The position numbers were made by a program, and so were the translations under genes. A stretch of DNA of 64,000 nucleotides from positions 620,001-684,000 of the forward strand of contig NZ_CP018725.1 in NCBI RefSeq assembly GCF_001908725.1, written 5' to 3'. The notes under the pieces were generated by a model. The model was given only the letters and a program-made list of their open reading frames with translations, was not told the DNA's origin and did no database searches. Source of the stretch: Xanthomonas vesicatoria ATCC 35937 (lineage in GTDB: Bacteria; Pseudomonadota; Gammaproteobacteria; Xanthomonadales; Xanthomonadaceae). This document shows positions 1 through 8,677 of the stretch, one piece after another. How positions within the stretch are numbered: position 1 is the stretch's first letter; the number at the start of each line of letters is the position of its first letter.

Positions 1-1
1 G

Positions 2-223
2 GCCGGCCTGGCCAACATCCGCATCGAACGTGCGCTGGCGATCGGCGCCAACACCGACATCCTGTTCCCGGTGCAGCAGCAGGAACAGATTGCCGAAGGC
101 CTACGTGCAGGCGGTGCGGATGCGCGCTTTATCGGCCTGGATTCGCCGCAGGGCCACGATGCGTTTCTGGTGGACTTCGCGCGCTTTGGACCGGCGGTGC
201 GCAACTTTCTGGACGCCTGCTGA
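2..223 (+). CDS. metX: MetX-type homoserine/serine O-acyltransferase, C-terminal part
   Basis: Only the last 73 residues are in the window; the gene is open at the left edge. The fragment has the C-terminal alpha/beta-hydrolase layout of the MetX family, with the motif GHDAF carrying the catalytic histidine about 20 residues before the stop, and a preceding segment (FPVQQQEQIAEGL) typical of the family. MetX enzymes transfer an acetyl or succinyl group from CoA to the hydroxyl of homoserine at the entry to methionine synthesis. Xanthomonad members of this family have been reported to act as L-serine O-succinyltransferases feeding cysteine synthesis instead, so the substrate cannot be fixed from this fragment. 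The next gene follows after 32 bases on the same strand. Confidence 0.8.
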   Translation, partial: AGLANIRIERALAIGANTDILFPVQQQEQIAEGLRAGGADARFIGLDSPQGHDAFLVDFARFGPAVRNFLDAC

Positions 224-255
224 TTTCCAGAGTTAGACCAGGCGCGCGCAGCCGA

Positions 256-594
256 GTGCCGCGCAAGACACTGGCCGCACTGTTTGCGGTGAGCATGGCC
301 AGCATTGTTGCAGCAGGCCTGCTGCCGGTCTCGGTGGCACTCTGGTACGCGGTTGCCAGCAGTGTGGCGCTAATCGCTTACCGGCGCGACAAGAGCGCGG
401 CAACACGTGGCCAGCGGCGCACGCCGGAGGCCACCTTGCACGGCATGGCACTGCTCGGTGGCTGGCCGGGCGCGCTGTTGGCGCAATCGCTGTTCCGGCA
501 CAAATACAGCAAGACCTCCTTCCAGGTGGCGTTCTGGGCCACGTCGATCGCGAACAGCGCGGTGCTTGCATGGGCGGTGTATCGCTCGATGTAA
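256..594 (+). CDS. DUF1294 small integral membrane protein
   Basis: 112 residues with a GTG start. The N-terminal half is hydrophobic (about residues 5-42, two membrane segments) and a further hydrophobic helix lies near the C-terminus (about 90-110). Between them sit the conserved marks of DUF1294: RRDKSAA, RRTPE, a GGWPGA turn and RHK. The function of DUF1294 proteins is not known; some are fused to cold-shock domains in other bacteria. It lies 32 bases after the MetX-like gene and could be cotranscribed with it. The convergent cydC gene ends 64 bases downstream. Confidence 0.8.
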   Translation: MPRKTLAALFAVSMASIVAAGLLPVSVALWYAVASSVALIAYRRDKSAATRGQRRTPEATLHGMALLGGWPGALLAQSLFRHKYSKTSFQVAFWATSIANSAVLAWAVYRSM

Positions 595-658
595 TGGGGG
601 CCCTACAAACGCATGTCACACGGGCCGCCACGACACCCCTCGCTGATCCAGGCAGGTC

Positions 659-2335
659 TCACGGCAGCGGCTCCAGCACGCCGGCACGCATCCGGTAGCG
701 CCGCTGCACTACGCCGGCAGGCACGCTGTCGTGGGTGATCATCACCAGGCTGCGCTGGCCGAGTGCGGCGGACAGATCGAGCAGCAAGGCGTGTGCGGTA
801 TCCACGTCCAGGCCGTCGGTGGGTTCGTCGAGCAGCAGCATAGGAGCATCGCGCAACAGCGCACGCGCGAGGGCAAGGCGGCGCGCCTGGCCTGCGGAAA
901 GCGTGGCGCCGTTTTCGCCCACCCAGGTGTCCAGACCGTGTTGCGCGCTGGCCCAGTCGTGCAGGCGCACCTGCTCCAATGCCTGCCACATGGCGGCATC
1001 GTCGGCATCGGCATCGCCGATGGCCAGGTTCTCGCGCACGCTACCGGCAAACACCGGCGCGTTCTGCGGCAGCCAGGCGATGCGTCGATGCCATTGTGCC
1101 TGGGCGCAGTGACGCAGATCGATGCCGGCGTAACTCACCTGCCCGGCCTGCGGATCCCAGAGCCGCAGCAGCAAGGCCGACAACGTGCTCTTGCCGCTGC
1201 CGCTATCGCCGCTGATGGCGATGCGTTCGCCAGGCGCTAGCGTAAGATCGAGCGCGTGCAGCACCGGCCGCACCCCACCGGGCCACGTAAACGACACCTG
1301 CTGCAGGTGCAGTGTGCCCATGTGTGGCAGGTCGATCGCACGCACTGGGTCGCTGGCCGACGGGGCTTGATCGACGATAGCCTGCAAGCGCCGGGCCGCG
1401 ACGCGCGCGCTCTGCAACGCCTGCAACGCCAGTCCGGCACCGGCCCACACCTCCAGCAGCGCCATGGTCAGAAACACCAAGCCTGCAGCCATCTCCGCTG
1501 AAATCAGCGCACGCTCGGCGGCGCGCAGTGCGAGCCACAGCATGCCGGCCAGACCGAAGGCACCGCACACCGCGTGCACCAGGTTGCCGGCGATCAGTCG
1601 ACGACGCTGCAGGCGATCCCCGTGCACCACGTCCGTCGCAGCGGCATCGAGCCGGTGCAGCCAGGTGCCTTGCGCATCGACCGCAGCCAGGTCGGCCGCA
1701 CCTTCCAGACCTTCGAACGCCTGCGTGCGCAACGCCGTGCGTTGCTGCGCACGCAGCTGCTCGCGCTGCGCGCCACCACGTGCGACCTGCCAGGGCACCA
1801 GTCCGCCAATCAACACGCCCAGCACCAGCAACAACAGGGCCGCAGGCGGATAGATCGCTGCAGCGGCAATCGCGCCGGCCAACCAGATGCCGAGCAGCGC
1901 GGTCAGCGGCGCAAGCGCGCGCACGCTCAGGCCATCGACTTCGCCGATGTCGGACATCAGGCGCGCCAGCAGATCGCCGGTGCGTGTTGCCGACAACCGG
2001 CCCGGCGCAAGCGGTAGCGCACGCCGGAAGAACCACACCCGCAAATCGCGGGCGATGCGCAAGGTGGCATCGTGGCCGATCAATTTTTCGCCATAGCGCG
2101 ACACGATCCGCGCAAAGGTCAATGCGCGGATGCCGGCCGAAGGCGAGAAGAAATTGAAGCCGGCGCCCATGCCGGCAACGCCAGCCAATGCCGCCGCCGT
2201 AAGAAAACTGCCGGACAGGCTCAACAGGCCGACCCCGGCCAGCATGGTGACCAGCACCAACAGCGCAGACAGCAACAGGCGCCAGGCATGCCGGCGAAAC
2301 ACCTCGCTCAGACGATCTTGACGAGTCTCGCTCAT
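659..2335 (-). CDS. cydC: CydC subunit of the cysteine/glutathione ABC exporter for cytochrome bd assembly
   Basis: 558 residues, half of the heterodimeric inner-membrane ABC exporter CydDC, which moves cysteine and glutathione to the periplasm and is needed to assemble cytochrome bd. A six-helix membrane domain fills roughly residues 15-310. The C-terminal ATPase domain has Walker A (GDSGSGKST), the signature LSAGQARR and Walker B (MLLLDEPTDGL). The start ATG overlaps the cydD stop in an ATGA, so the two are translationally coupled. A much longer frame continues upstream through the antisense of cydD, but homology to CydC begins at MSETRQ. The operon is divergent from cydABX, which fits a role in maturing that oxidase. 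Confidence 0.93.
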   Translation of the reverse strand: MSETRQDRLSEVFRRHAWRLLLSALLVLVTMLAGVGLLSLSGSFLTAAALAGVAGMGAGFNFFSPSAGIRALTFARIVSRYGEKLIGHDATLRIARDLRVWFFRRALPLAPGRLSATRTGDLLARLMSDIGEVDGLSVRALAPLTALLGIWLAGAIAAAAIYPPAALLLLVLGVLIGGLVPWQVARGGAQREQLRAQQRTALRTQAFEGLEGAADLAAVDAQGTWLHRLDAAATDVVHGDRLQRRRLIAGNLVHAVCGAFGLAGMLWLALRAAERALISAEMAAGLVFLTMALLEVWAGAGLALQALQSARVAARRLQAIVDQAPSASDPVRAIDLPHMGTLHLQQVSFTWPGGVRPVLHALDLTLAPGERIAISGDSGSGKSTLSALLLRLWDPQAGQVSYAGIDLRHCAQAQWHRRIAWLPQNAPVFAGSVRENLAIGDADADDAAMWQALEQVRLHDWASAQHGLDTWVGENGATLSAGQARRLALARALLRDAPMLLLDEPTDGLDVDTAHALLLDLSAALGQRSLVMITHDSVPAGVVQRRYRMRAGVLEPLP

Positions 2336-4047
2336 GGCGCGCCCGCCATCACGGTGGCGCCATGCAGATCGATGACCGTATCGGCCCAGCGCATCACTGC
2401 GGGGCTGTGGGTCGCCAGTACCACCGCACGACCGCGTGCGAAGATCCCCAGCGTTCGCAGCAGTTCGGCTTCGGTGTCCGGGTCGAGAAACGCGGTGGGT
2501 TCGTCCAGCAGCAGCAGATCCGGCTCGCGCAGCAGCAGCCGCGCCAATGCCACACGCCGCGCTTCGCCACCGGACAGGCCAAAGCCGCGCTCGCCGATCC
2601 GCGTGTCCAGGCCGGCCGGCAACTGCGCGGCAAAGCGCAGCACCTGCGCGGCGTCGGCCACTGCGTGGAGGCGTGCGCTGCTGGCCTGCGGATCGGCCAC
2701 CCGCAGATTGTCGGCAATGCTTCCGTGAAACAGGTAGGGCCGCTGCGTGGCATAGCCCACACGCGTCCCCGGGCGCAGCGCTACACTGCCCGCTTCCGGT
2801 GGCAGCCAGCCAGCCAGCCCTTCCAGCAAGGTGCTCTTGCCGCTCCCGCTGGCACCGATCACCGCAACGCGCTGCCCGGGCTGCAAATCCAACGAAAACT
2901 GCGTGATCACCGTATGCGGCGCGCCAACTGGACGCAGCCCCAGGCCGCGCGCCTGCAGCAATGGCGCGTGCGCCTGTGCAGGTTCCAAGGCGCGTGCAGG
3001 CGCTGCAACCGGGGTACTGGCATCGGCTTCGTTGGCAAAACCCTCCAGCAACCGCTCGGCTTCGCTCACGGCTGCCAGCGCATTGGCACGGTCGTGGTAG
3101 TGCGTTGCAAGGCGCCGCAACGGCGCAAAGAATTCCGGCGCCAACAGCAGGCAGAACATGCCCGCGCCCAGCGACGGCAGCCCGTGCAGGTTGAGCATGC
3201 CCAGATAGCTCAGGCCGAAGTACAGGGCCACGATCGCCACGCTCACCGAGGCGAAGAATTCCAGCACCGTGGAAGACAGGAACGCGATGCGCAGAACTTT
3301 TAGCGAGCGCTCGCGCACGCCCTCGGCCGCTGCGGCAATGCCGCTTAATTCGGCCTGGCCGCGGCCATACACGCGCAGCAAGCCCAGCCCCTTCAGACGA
3401 TCGGCGAAGTGCCCGCCCATCCGCGCCAGCTCGCCGAGTTGCTCGCGCCCTGCAGCTTCTGCGCCCCACCCCACCAGCATCATGAAGAACGGAATCAGCG
3501 GTGCGGTCAGCAACAGCACCAGGCCCACTACCCAATCGACCGAAAACACCGCGATCAGGATCGCCGGCGGCACCAGCATCAGCTCGGTGCGTGCCAGCTG
3601 ATAGCCGACGAAGTAGCCTTCCAGCGCATCGGTATGCGCCAGGCTCAACTCGCCCAGTTCGCCGCTGCGTTGCCGGCGCAACCACAGCGGCCCATGCTGC
3701 ACAAGCCGGTGTGCGATACGTGCGCGCAGTTCACGCTTGGCCACATCGGCCACCTCGCCCGTCAACGCTTGCGCCCATGCGGTGAGCACGGCGCGCCCCA
3801 GTAATGCGAGCAGCAGTCCAACCCCCACATCGCGCAGCTGCGCCAGCGCCATGTGCTGCACCAGCACCGCCTGCACCAGCCAGGCAATGGCGGCCGATTG
3901 CACGAGCAACATCGCGCCAGACAACGCCATCGCCACACCGGACAGCCGCCGGGCCCGTGCAGCGGGTGCGGCAAGCGCATCCAGCCACTGGCCGCGTTGA
4001 CGACGTTGGGCAGGCGTTTCGCTGGCTTGCACGCTGGGCTGGCTCAC
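2332..4047 (-). CDS. cydD: CydD subunit of the cysteine/glutathione ABC exporter
   Basis: 571 residues, partner of CydC. The membrane domain covers roughly residues 25-330 and the ATPase domain the rest, with Walker A (GASGSGKST), signature LSGGEARR and Walker B (LLLLDEPTAFLD). I chose the GTG at 4047-4045 (GTG AGC CAG) because a purine-rich GAAGAGAG lies just upstream and the length then fits the family (E. coli CydD is about 588). The open frame extends further upstream, but that part is antisense to cydA. The 174-base gap to cydA holds an FNR/Anr-type box and a palindrome, so both operons may answer to oxygen. Confidence 0.92.
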   Translation of the reverse strand: MSQPSVQASETPAQRRQRGQWLDALAAPAARARRLSGVAMALSGAMLLVQSAAIAWLVQAVLVQHMALAQLRDVGVGLLLALLGRAVLTAWAQALTGEVADVAKRELRARIAHRLVQHGPLWLRRQRSGELGELSLAHTDALEGYFVGYQLARTELMLVPPAILIAVFSVDWVVGLVLLLTAPLIPFFMMLVGWGAEAAGREQLGELARMGGHFADRLKGLGLLRVYGRGQAELSGIAAAAEGVRERSLKVLRIAFLSSTVLEFFASVSVAIVALYFGLSYLGMLNLHGLPSLGAGMFCLLLAPEFFAPLRRLATHYHDRANALAAVSEAERLLEGFANEADASTPVAAPARALEPAQAHAPLLQARGLGLRPVGAPHTVITQFSLDLQPGQRVAVIGASGSGKSTLLEGLAGWLPPEAGSVALRPGTRVGYATQRPYLFHGSIADNLRVADPQASSARLHAVADAAQVLRFAAQLPAGLDTRIGERGFGLSGGEARRVALARLLLREPDLLLLDEPTAFLDPDTEAELLRTLGIFARGRAVVLATHSPAVMRWADTVIDLHGATVMAGAP

Positions 4048-4089
4048 ATGGCTCTCTTCAGGCGGTGCATCGGGGAGATTGTAAGGCGC

Positions 4090-4115
4090 CACTGTCCGCT
4101 GCGGGATGGACAGTG
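4090..4115. promoter_or_regulatory. Palindrome in the cydD-cydA divergent promoter region
   Basis: CACTGTCC, a 10-base spacer, then GGACAGTG: 8-base perfect arms in the 174-base gap between cydD and cydA. It lies about 25 bases to the cydD side of the FNR-type box, so it would sit in the early leader or promoter of cydDC. It has no T run, so I read it as a possible operator rather than a terminator. No binding protein can be named from the sequence. Confidence 0.4.
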
Positions 4116-4138
4116 TGCCGCACCCGACCGGGGCCGCA

Positions 4139-4152
4139 TTGATTTGGATCAA
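4139..4152. promoter_or_regulatory. FNR/Anr-type oxygen-response box for cydABX
   Basis: TTGATttggATCAA is a perfect match to the FNR/Anr consensus TTGAT-N4-ATCAA. Its centre is at 4145.5. If the protein binds at -41.5, the usual activating position, transcription would start near 4187, and the hexamer GATGAT at 4175-4180 then falls exactly in the -10 place. This supports activation of the bd oxidase genes at low oxygen by an Fe-S regulator of the FNR/Anr class. The effect on the divergent cydDC operon is open. Confidence 0.75.
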
Positions 4153-4221
4153 CGCGCGCGGCGCGGCAGCGGCAGATGATCCGCCACGTTCCTCACCGAT
4201 ACTCAACCAGGCCATCCCGCC

Positions 4222-5829
4222 ATGATCGACTCGACAGTTGTCGAACTGTCGCGGCTGCAGTTTGCAGTCACCGCGATGTACCACTTCATCTTCCCGCCGC
4301 TCACCATGGGCCTGTCGTTCCTGCTCGGCATCATGGAAAGCGTCTACGTCATGACCGGCAAGCCGATCTGGCGGCGCATGACCATGTTCTGGGGCGTGTT
4401 GTTCGGCATCAACTTCGCCATGGGTGTCGGCACCGGCATCGTGATGGAGTTCGAGTTCGGCATGAACTGGTCGTACTACAGCCATTACGTGGGCGACATC
4501 TTCGGCGCGCCGCTGGCGATCGAAGGGCTGATGGCGTTCTTTCTCGAAGCCACCTTCCTGGGCCTGTTTTTCCTGGGCTGGAATCGCCTGAGCAAGGTGC
4601 AGCACCTGATCACCACCTGGCTGGTGGCATTGGGCAGCAACTTCTCCGCGTTGTGGATCCTGATCGCCAACGGCTGGATGCAGAACCCCACCGGCGCAGT
4701 GTTCAACCCGGACACCATGCGTATGGAAGTGGTGGATTTCATGGCGGTGCTGTTCAACCCGGTGGCGCAGGCCAAGTTCGTGCACACCGTCAGTGCCGGC
4801 TACGTGCTCGGCGCGGTGTTCGTGATGTCGATCAGCGCGTTTTACCTACTGCGCGGCAAGCACCTGGAGATGGCACGCCGCTCGTTTGCGGTCGCTGCGG
4901 CTTTCGGCCTGCTGTCGTCGCTGTCGGTGGTAGTACTCGGCGACGAGAGCGGTTACGCCGCCAGTGAGCACCAGAAAATGAAGCTGGCCGCGATCGAAGC
5001 GATGTGGGAGACCGAAGCCGCACCGGCCGATTTCACCGCCTTCGGCATTCCCAATCAGCAAACCCATCGCAACGACTATGCCATCAATATCCCGTATCTG
5101 ATGGGCCTGATTGCCACCCGCTCATTGGATGAGCCGATTCCCGGCATTCTGGAATTGGTGGGCCGCGCCGAGCATCGCATCCGCGGCGGGCAGATCGCCT
5201 ACGGCGCGCTGCAACGTATCCGCGCCAACAAAAACGATGCCGAAGCGCGCAAGGTCTTCGATGCGCATTGGCAGGACCTTGGCCACGGTCTGCTGCTCAA
5301 GCGTTATCGCGACGATATCGGCAACGCCACCCCCGAGCAGATCGCACAGGCGGCGATGGACACCGTGCCACGCGTGCTCCCGCTGTTCTGGACCTTCCGC
5401 ATCATGGCGGCGATCGGTGTGTATCTCATCGCCTTCTTCGCCATCGCGTTCTGGTTTGCCTGCAAGCACAACTTCCAGGAAAAACGCTGGTTCCTGACCC
5501 TGGCGTTGTGGACGCTGCCGCTGCCATGGATCGCGATCGAATGCGGTTGGTTCGTGGCCGAATACGGTCGCCAGCCATGGGCGGTGGAAGGCGTGCTGCC
5601 AACGTTCTATGCCGCATCGGGCCTGGATCTGTACGAGATCGTGATGACGCTGGTGGGCTTTACCGCGCTGTACACCACGCTGCTGGTGATTGCGATCAAG
5701 TTGTCGCTCAAGACCATCCGCAAGGGCCCGGACGTGCTGTTCCCGCCAACCCACCCCAGCGCCTCGCCCTCAGTGCCGCAAGCTCGTGCACCTTTGAGCT
5801 CGGGCGCCGTGGCCGGCAGCGCACCCTAA
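4222..5829 (+). CDS. cydA: Cytochrome bd ubiquinol oxidase subunit I
   Basis: 535 residues. This inner-membrane subunit oxidises ubiquinol and carries haems b558, b595 and d, reducing oxygen to water without proton pumping. It aligns closely with E. coli CydA over its whole length: the haem ligands appear as H21, H188 (in KFVHTV) and M395 (in FRIMAA), each two residues later than E. coli H19, H186 and M393. The quinol-loop mark GRQPW is present and the loop is of the long type. The tail after about residue 515 is Pro/Ser-rich and not conserved. cydB follows after 16 bases with a GGAGA ribosome site. The FNR-type box upstream suggests induction at low oxygen. Confidence 0.97.
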   Translation: MIDSTVVELSRLQFAVTAMYHFIFPPLTMGLSFLLGIMESVYVMTGKPIWRRMTMFWGVLFGINFAMGVGTGIVMEFEFGMNWSYYSHYVGDIFGAPLAIEGLMAFFLEATFLGLFFLGWNRLSKVQHLITTWLVALGSNFSALWILIANGWMQNPTGAVFNPDTMRMEVVDFMAVLFNPVAQAKFVHTVSAGYVLGAVFVMSISAFYLLRGKHLEMARRSFAVAAAFGLLSSLSVVVLGDESGYAASEHQKMKLAAIEAMWETEAAPADFTAFGIPNQQTHRNDYAINIPYLMGLIATRSLDEPIPGILELVGRAEHRIRGGQIAYGALQRIRANKNDAEARKVFDAHWQDLGHGLLLKRYRDDIGNATPEQIAQAAMDTVPRVLPLFWTFRIMAAIGVYLIAFFAIAFWFACKHNFQEKRWFLTLALWTLPLPWIAIECGWFVAEYGRQPWAVEGVLPTFYAASGLDLYEIVMTLVGFTALYTTLLVIAIKLSLKTIRKGPDVLFPPTHPSASPSVPQARAPLSSGAVAGSAP

Positions 5830-5845
5830 CCCTGGAGAGACCGTC

Positions 5846-6997
5846 ATGGATTTCATACTGCTCGATTACACAACCTTGCGCGTGATCTGGTGGCTGCTGC
5901 TCGGCGTGCTGCTGTCCGGCTACGCAGTGATGGGTGGCTTCGATCTGGGTGTGGGTGCGCTGCTGCCCTTCGTTGCCAAAAACGATGCCGAACGCCGCCT
6001 GGTGATCAACACCGTCGGCCCGGTCTGGGAAGGCAACCAGGTGTGGCTGATCCTGGGCGGCGGCGCGATCTTCGCCGCGTTCCCGCCGCTGTATGCGGTG
6101 AGTTTTTCCGGATTCTATCTGGCGATGTTCGTGATCCTGTTTGCACTGATCCTGCGGCCGGTCGGCTTCAAGTTCCGCGGCAAACTGGTGGGCCAACGCT
6201 GGCGCAACAGCTGGGACTGGGCATTGTTTGTCGGCGGTTTCATTCCGGCCTTGATCATGGGCGTGGCGGTTGGCAACGTCTTGCTGGGTGTGCCGTTCCA
6301 TTTCGACGACAGCATGCGCACGTTCTACGCCGGCAATCTATTCGGGCTGCTGACGCCGTTCGCTTTACTCGCCGGTCTGCTCAGCGTGGCGATGCTGCTC
6401 GCCCACGGTGCGGCAATGCTGGTACTCAAGACCGATGGCCCGGTGGCCGAGCGCGCTGCGCGTGTCGGTAGCATCGCCGCGATGGGCGCGGTGGCGTTGT
6501 TTGCCGCGGCCGGTGCCTGGGTCGCACTTGGCCTGCCCGGCTATGCGGTGACATCGGTGCTGGCGACCGATGCGCAGACCAATCCCTTGGCCAAGACCGC
6601 TGCACTGACGGCGGCCGGTGGCTGGCTGCACAATTACAGCAGCATGCCGGCCACCTTGATGGCGCCTTTGGTAGGCCTGCTCGGGCTTGCGATGAGCGCA
6701 GTGCTGTTGCGTACGCGACGCGGCGGCCTGGCGTTCATCGCTTCGGGCAGCGCCATCATCGGCATCATTTTTACAGTTGGGTTTGCATTGTTCCCATTCC
6801 TGCTGCCGTCTTCCACCGCACCAAGCGCCAGTCTGACGCTATGGGATGCCTCGAGCAGCCGCCTGACGCTGTGGATCATGCTGCTGGCCACCACCGTGTT
6901 CATGCCAATCATCCTGGCCTACACGGCGTGGGTGTACCGCGTGCTCAAGGGCAAAGTCACTGCCGGCGAACTGTCGTCCAACCCCAATGCGTACTAG
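5846..6997 (+). CDS. cydB: Cytochrome bd ubiquinol oxidase subunit II
   Basis: 383 residues with eight to nine predicted membrane helices; the N-terminus (residues 10-40, ending MGGFDLGVG) and [18 protein letters not shown] are hallmarks of CydB. The subunit pairs with CydA and stabilises the haem-bearing core. It sits directly between cydA (16 bases) and the short cydX (82 bases), a complete bd oxidase operon. Confidence 0.96.
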   Translation: MDFILLDYTTLRVIWWLLLGVLLSGYAVMGGFDLGVGALLPFVAKNDAERRLVINTVGPVWEGNQVWLILGGGAIFAAFPPLYAVSFSGFYLAMFVILFALILRPVGFKFRGKLVGQRWRNSWDWALFVGGFIPALIMGVAVGNVLLGVPFHFDDSMRTFYAGNLFGLLTPFALLAGLLSVAMLLAHGAAMLVLKTDGPVAERAARVGSIAAMGAVALFAAAGAWVALGLPGYAVTSVLATDAQTNPLAKTAALTAAGGWLHNYSSMPATLMAPLVGLLGLAMSAVLLRTRRGGLAFIASGSAIIGIIFTVGFALFPFLLPSSTAPSASLTLWDASSSRLTLWIMLLATTVFMPIILAYTAWVYRVLKGKVTAGELSSNPNAY

Positions 6998-7079
6998 CTG
7001 ACGCGGTTACTGCGACGCCAGCACGGCGTCGCAGCGGCGCTCGGCCCCGCCTCTATCAACGTTTTTCAGGAGCACAACG

Positions 7080-7196
7080 ATGTGGTACTTCGCCTGGATT
7101 CTCGGCACCGGTCTGGCGGCATTGGCCGCGGTGCTCAACGGCATGTGGTTCGAAGCGCGCGAGCCCGAGCGCGCGCATCAGCCGCAGGAAAAATAA
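7080..7196 (+). CDS. cydX: CydX, small third subunit of cytochrome bd oxidase
   Basis: A 38-residue protein beginning MWYFAWILGTGLAALAAV, nearly the same as the first part of E. coli CydX (MWYFAWILGT). It is a single membrane helix that binds CydA near the haems and is needed for stable activity. A strong ribosome site (CAGGAG, 7067-7072) precedes the ATG by seven bases. It follows cydB by 82 bases, the expected place. Its charged tail (EAREPERAHQPQEK) is its own. The frame is short enough to be missed by usual gene-length cut-offs. Confidence 0.93.
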   Translation: MWYFAWILGTGLAALAAVLNGMWFEAREPERAHQPQEK

Positions 7197-7209
7197 TTGC
7201 GGTAGATGC

Positions 7210-7238
7210 TTGCCGATTCCTCATTCCCTATGTAACAT
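7210..7238 (+). promoter_or_regulatory. Likely sigma-70 promoter of the tRNA-Pro gene
   Basis: TTGCCG (7210-7215), a 17-base spacer and TAACAT (7233-7238), 12 bases before the tRNA 5' end. Spacing is ideal; both hexamers match the consensus moderately. Confidence 0.5.
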
Positions 7239-7250
7239 ACGCGGCTCCTT

Positions 7251-7327
<77 letters not shown>

Positions 7328-7332
7328 GTTTC

Positions 7333-7369
7333 AAAACACAAAACCGGCCTCGTGCCGGTTTTGTGTTTT
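7333..7369 (+). terminator. Intrinsic terminator after tRNA-Pro
   Basis: A perfect 16-base inverted repeat (AAAACACAAAACCGGC and its complement) with a 5-base loop; the descending arm ends in GTGTTTT. It lies five bases after the CCA of the tRNA and, being A/T-flanked on both sides, could work in both directions. Confidence 0.88.
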
Positions 7370-7411
7370 CAGGCGCCGTCGCACGGATGTGCACGGTGCG
7401 GATGGTCTGTC

Positions 7412-8677
7412 ATGTCTGTTGTCACTGTCGCCTCGTCCTCGTCCGCCCAATTGCGTGGGCGTGGCTTGGTGCTGGCCGCCATTTTGTTGTCCGCGTTCAA
7501 CCTGCGCACCGCGGTGACCTCGCTGACCCCGCTGCTGGAACGCATCGCCCACGAGTACGGCTTCGGCGCGCCCACCATGGGTGCGCTCGGCATGTTGCCC
7601 ACCGCCGCATTTGCGTTGACCGGGGTTGCAACGCCCGCGGTGTTGCGTCGCTTTGGCCTACTGCGTACCGCACTGGTGTCGATGGCGCTGGCCACGCTCG
7701 GGCTGGTGTTGCGCCCGCTGCTGCCAGGCACTGGCGGGCTGCTGGCCGGCTCACTGGTGGCATTGGCCGGCATGGGCATGGGCAATGTGGTGTTGCCGCC
7801 GTTGGTGAAACGCTATTTCGGCGACTGCGTGGGCCGCGTCAGCACCCTGTACATCACCGTGCTGCAGGTCGGAACCCTTCTGCCGGCATTGATGGCGGTG
7901 CCGGTAGCCGATGCGCTGGGTTGGCGCAGCTCGATGGTGGTGTGGGTGCTGCCGGCGCTGTTGGCCCTGGTGGCTTGGGCGCTGGTGCAGAGCAGCCAGG
8001 GCCGTCTGCGCGCAACCGGCCCGGCGCCGGTCACGCCAACCTCCGAAGCCGAAGGACGGGTCGCGCGCACTGCGCTTGGCTGGAGCATGGCGGTGACCTT
8101 CGGCATGACCTCGCTGATCACCTATTCGATGTTCACCTGGCTGCCCACGCTGCTGCGCGAGGCCGGTGCCTCGCCGGCGTTCGGCGGCACCATGGTCGCG
8201 TTGTTCGCCGCGCTGGGCATGGTCGGCGCGTTGACCATGCCGGCCTTGGCAGTGCGCATGCGCAACCCGTACCCGATCGTGCTGCTGTGCGCGGCCTGCC
8301 ATCTGATCGCATTCGCCGGGCTCTGGTGGGCACCGCTGGCGGCGCCGATCCTGTGGGTGACCTTGCTCGGCCTGGGCCCCAGCACCTTCCCGCTGGCGCT
8401 GGTGCTGGTCAACCAACGCAGCCGCACCGCCGCAGGCTCCGCTGCGCTCTCCGGTTTCTCGCAAGGCGTGGGCTATGCGGTGAGCTGCCTGGGGCCGTTC
8501 CTGTTCGGCTGGCTGCATGCACACAGCGGCGGCTGGACCTCGCCGTTCGTGTTTCTGGTGATCTGCATCGTGGTGCAGCTGGCCGCCGCTTGGGTGGTCT
8601 GCCGCCCGCAGCTGCTGGAAGACCTGTGGGCGCCGCCGACACGCGGCGCCCGGGCGGTCAACGCACCGGCAGACTGA
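7412..8677 (+). CDS. MFS permease of the CynX/NimT (cyanate permease-like) family
   Basis: 421 residues with about twelve membrane helices and the family's early motif FNLRTAVTSLTPLL. CynX/NimT proteins are inner-membrane major facilitator permeases; known members carry cyanate or 2-nitroimidazole, but the substrate here cannot be predicted. I chose the ATG at 7412 (MSVVTVAS) because an upstream in-frame GTG at 7352 lies inside the tRNA terminator. No clear Shine-Dalgarno is visible. The gene ends 20 bases inside the 3' end of the convergent ester hydrolase gene, which is unusual but plausible for tail-to-tail genes. Confidence 0.85.
   Translation: MSVVTVASSSSAQLRGRGLVLAAILLSAFNLRTAVTSLTPLLERIAHEYGFGAPTMGALGMLPTAAFALTGVATPAVLRRFGLLRTALVSMALATLGLVLRPLLPGTGGLLAGSLVALAGMGMGNVVLPPLVKRYFGDCVGRVSTLYITVLQVGTLLPALMAVPVADALGWRSSMVVWVLPALLALVAWALVQSSQGRLRATGPAPVTPTSEAEGRVARTALGWSMAVTFGMTSLITYSMFTWLPTLLREAGASPAFGGTMVALFAALGMVGALTMPALAVRMRNPYPIVLLCAACHLIAFAGLWWAPLAAPILWVTLLGLGPSTFPLALVLVNQRSRTAAGSAALSGFSQGVGYAVSCLGPFLFGWLHAHSGGWTSPFVFLVICIVVQLAAAWVVCRPQLLEDLWAPPTRGARAVNAPAD

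Noticed and set aside
2336..3685. The cydC frame stays open far upstream, suggesting a 1008-residue protein
   Set aside because: The extra part is antisense to cydD, lacks homology, and cydC has a proper ATG overlapping the cydD stop.
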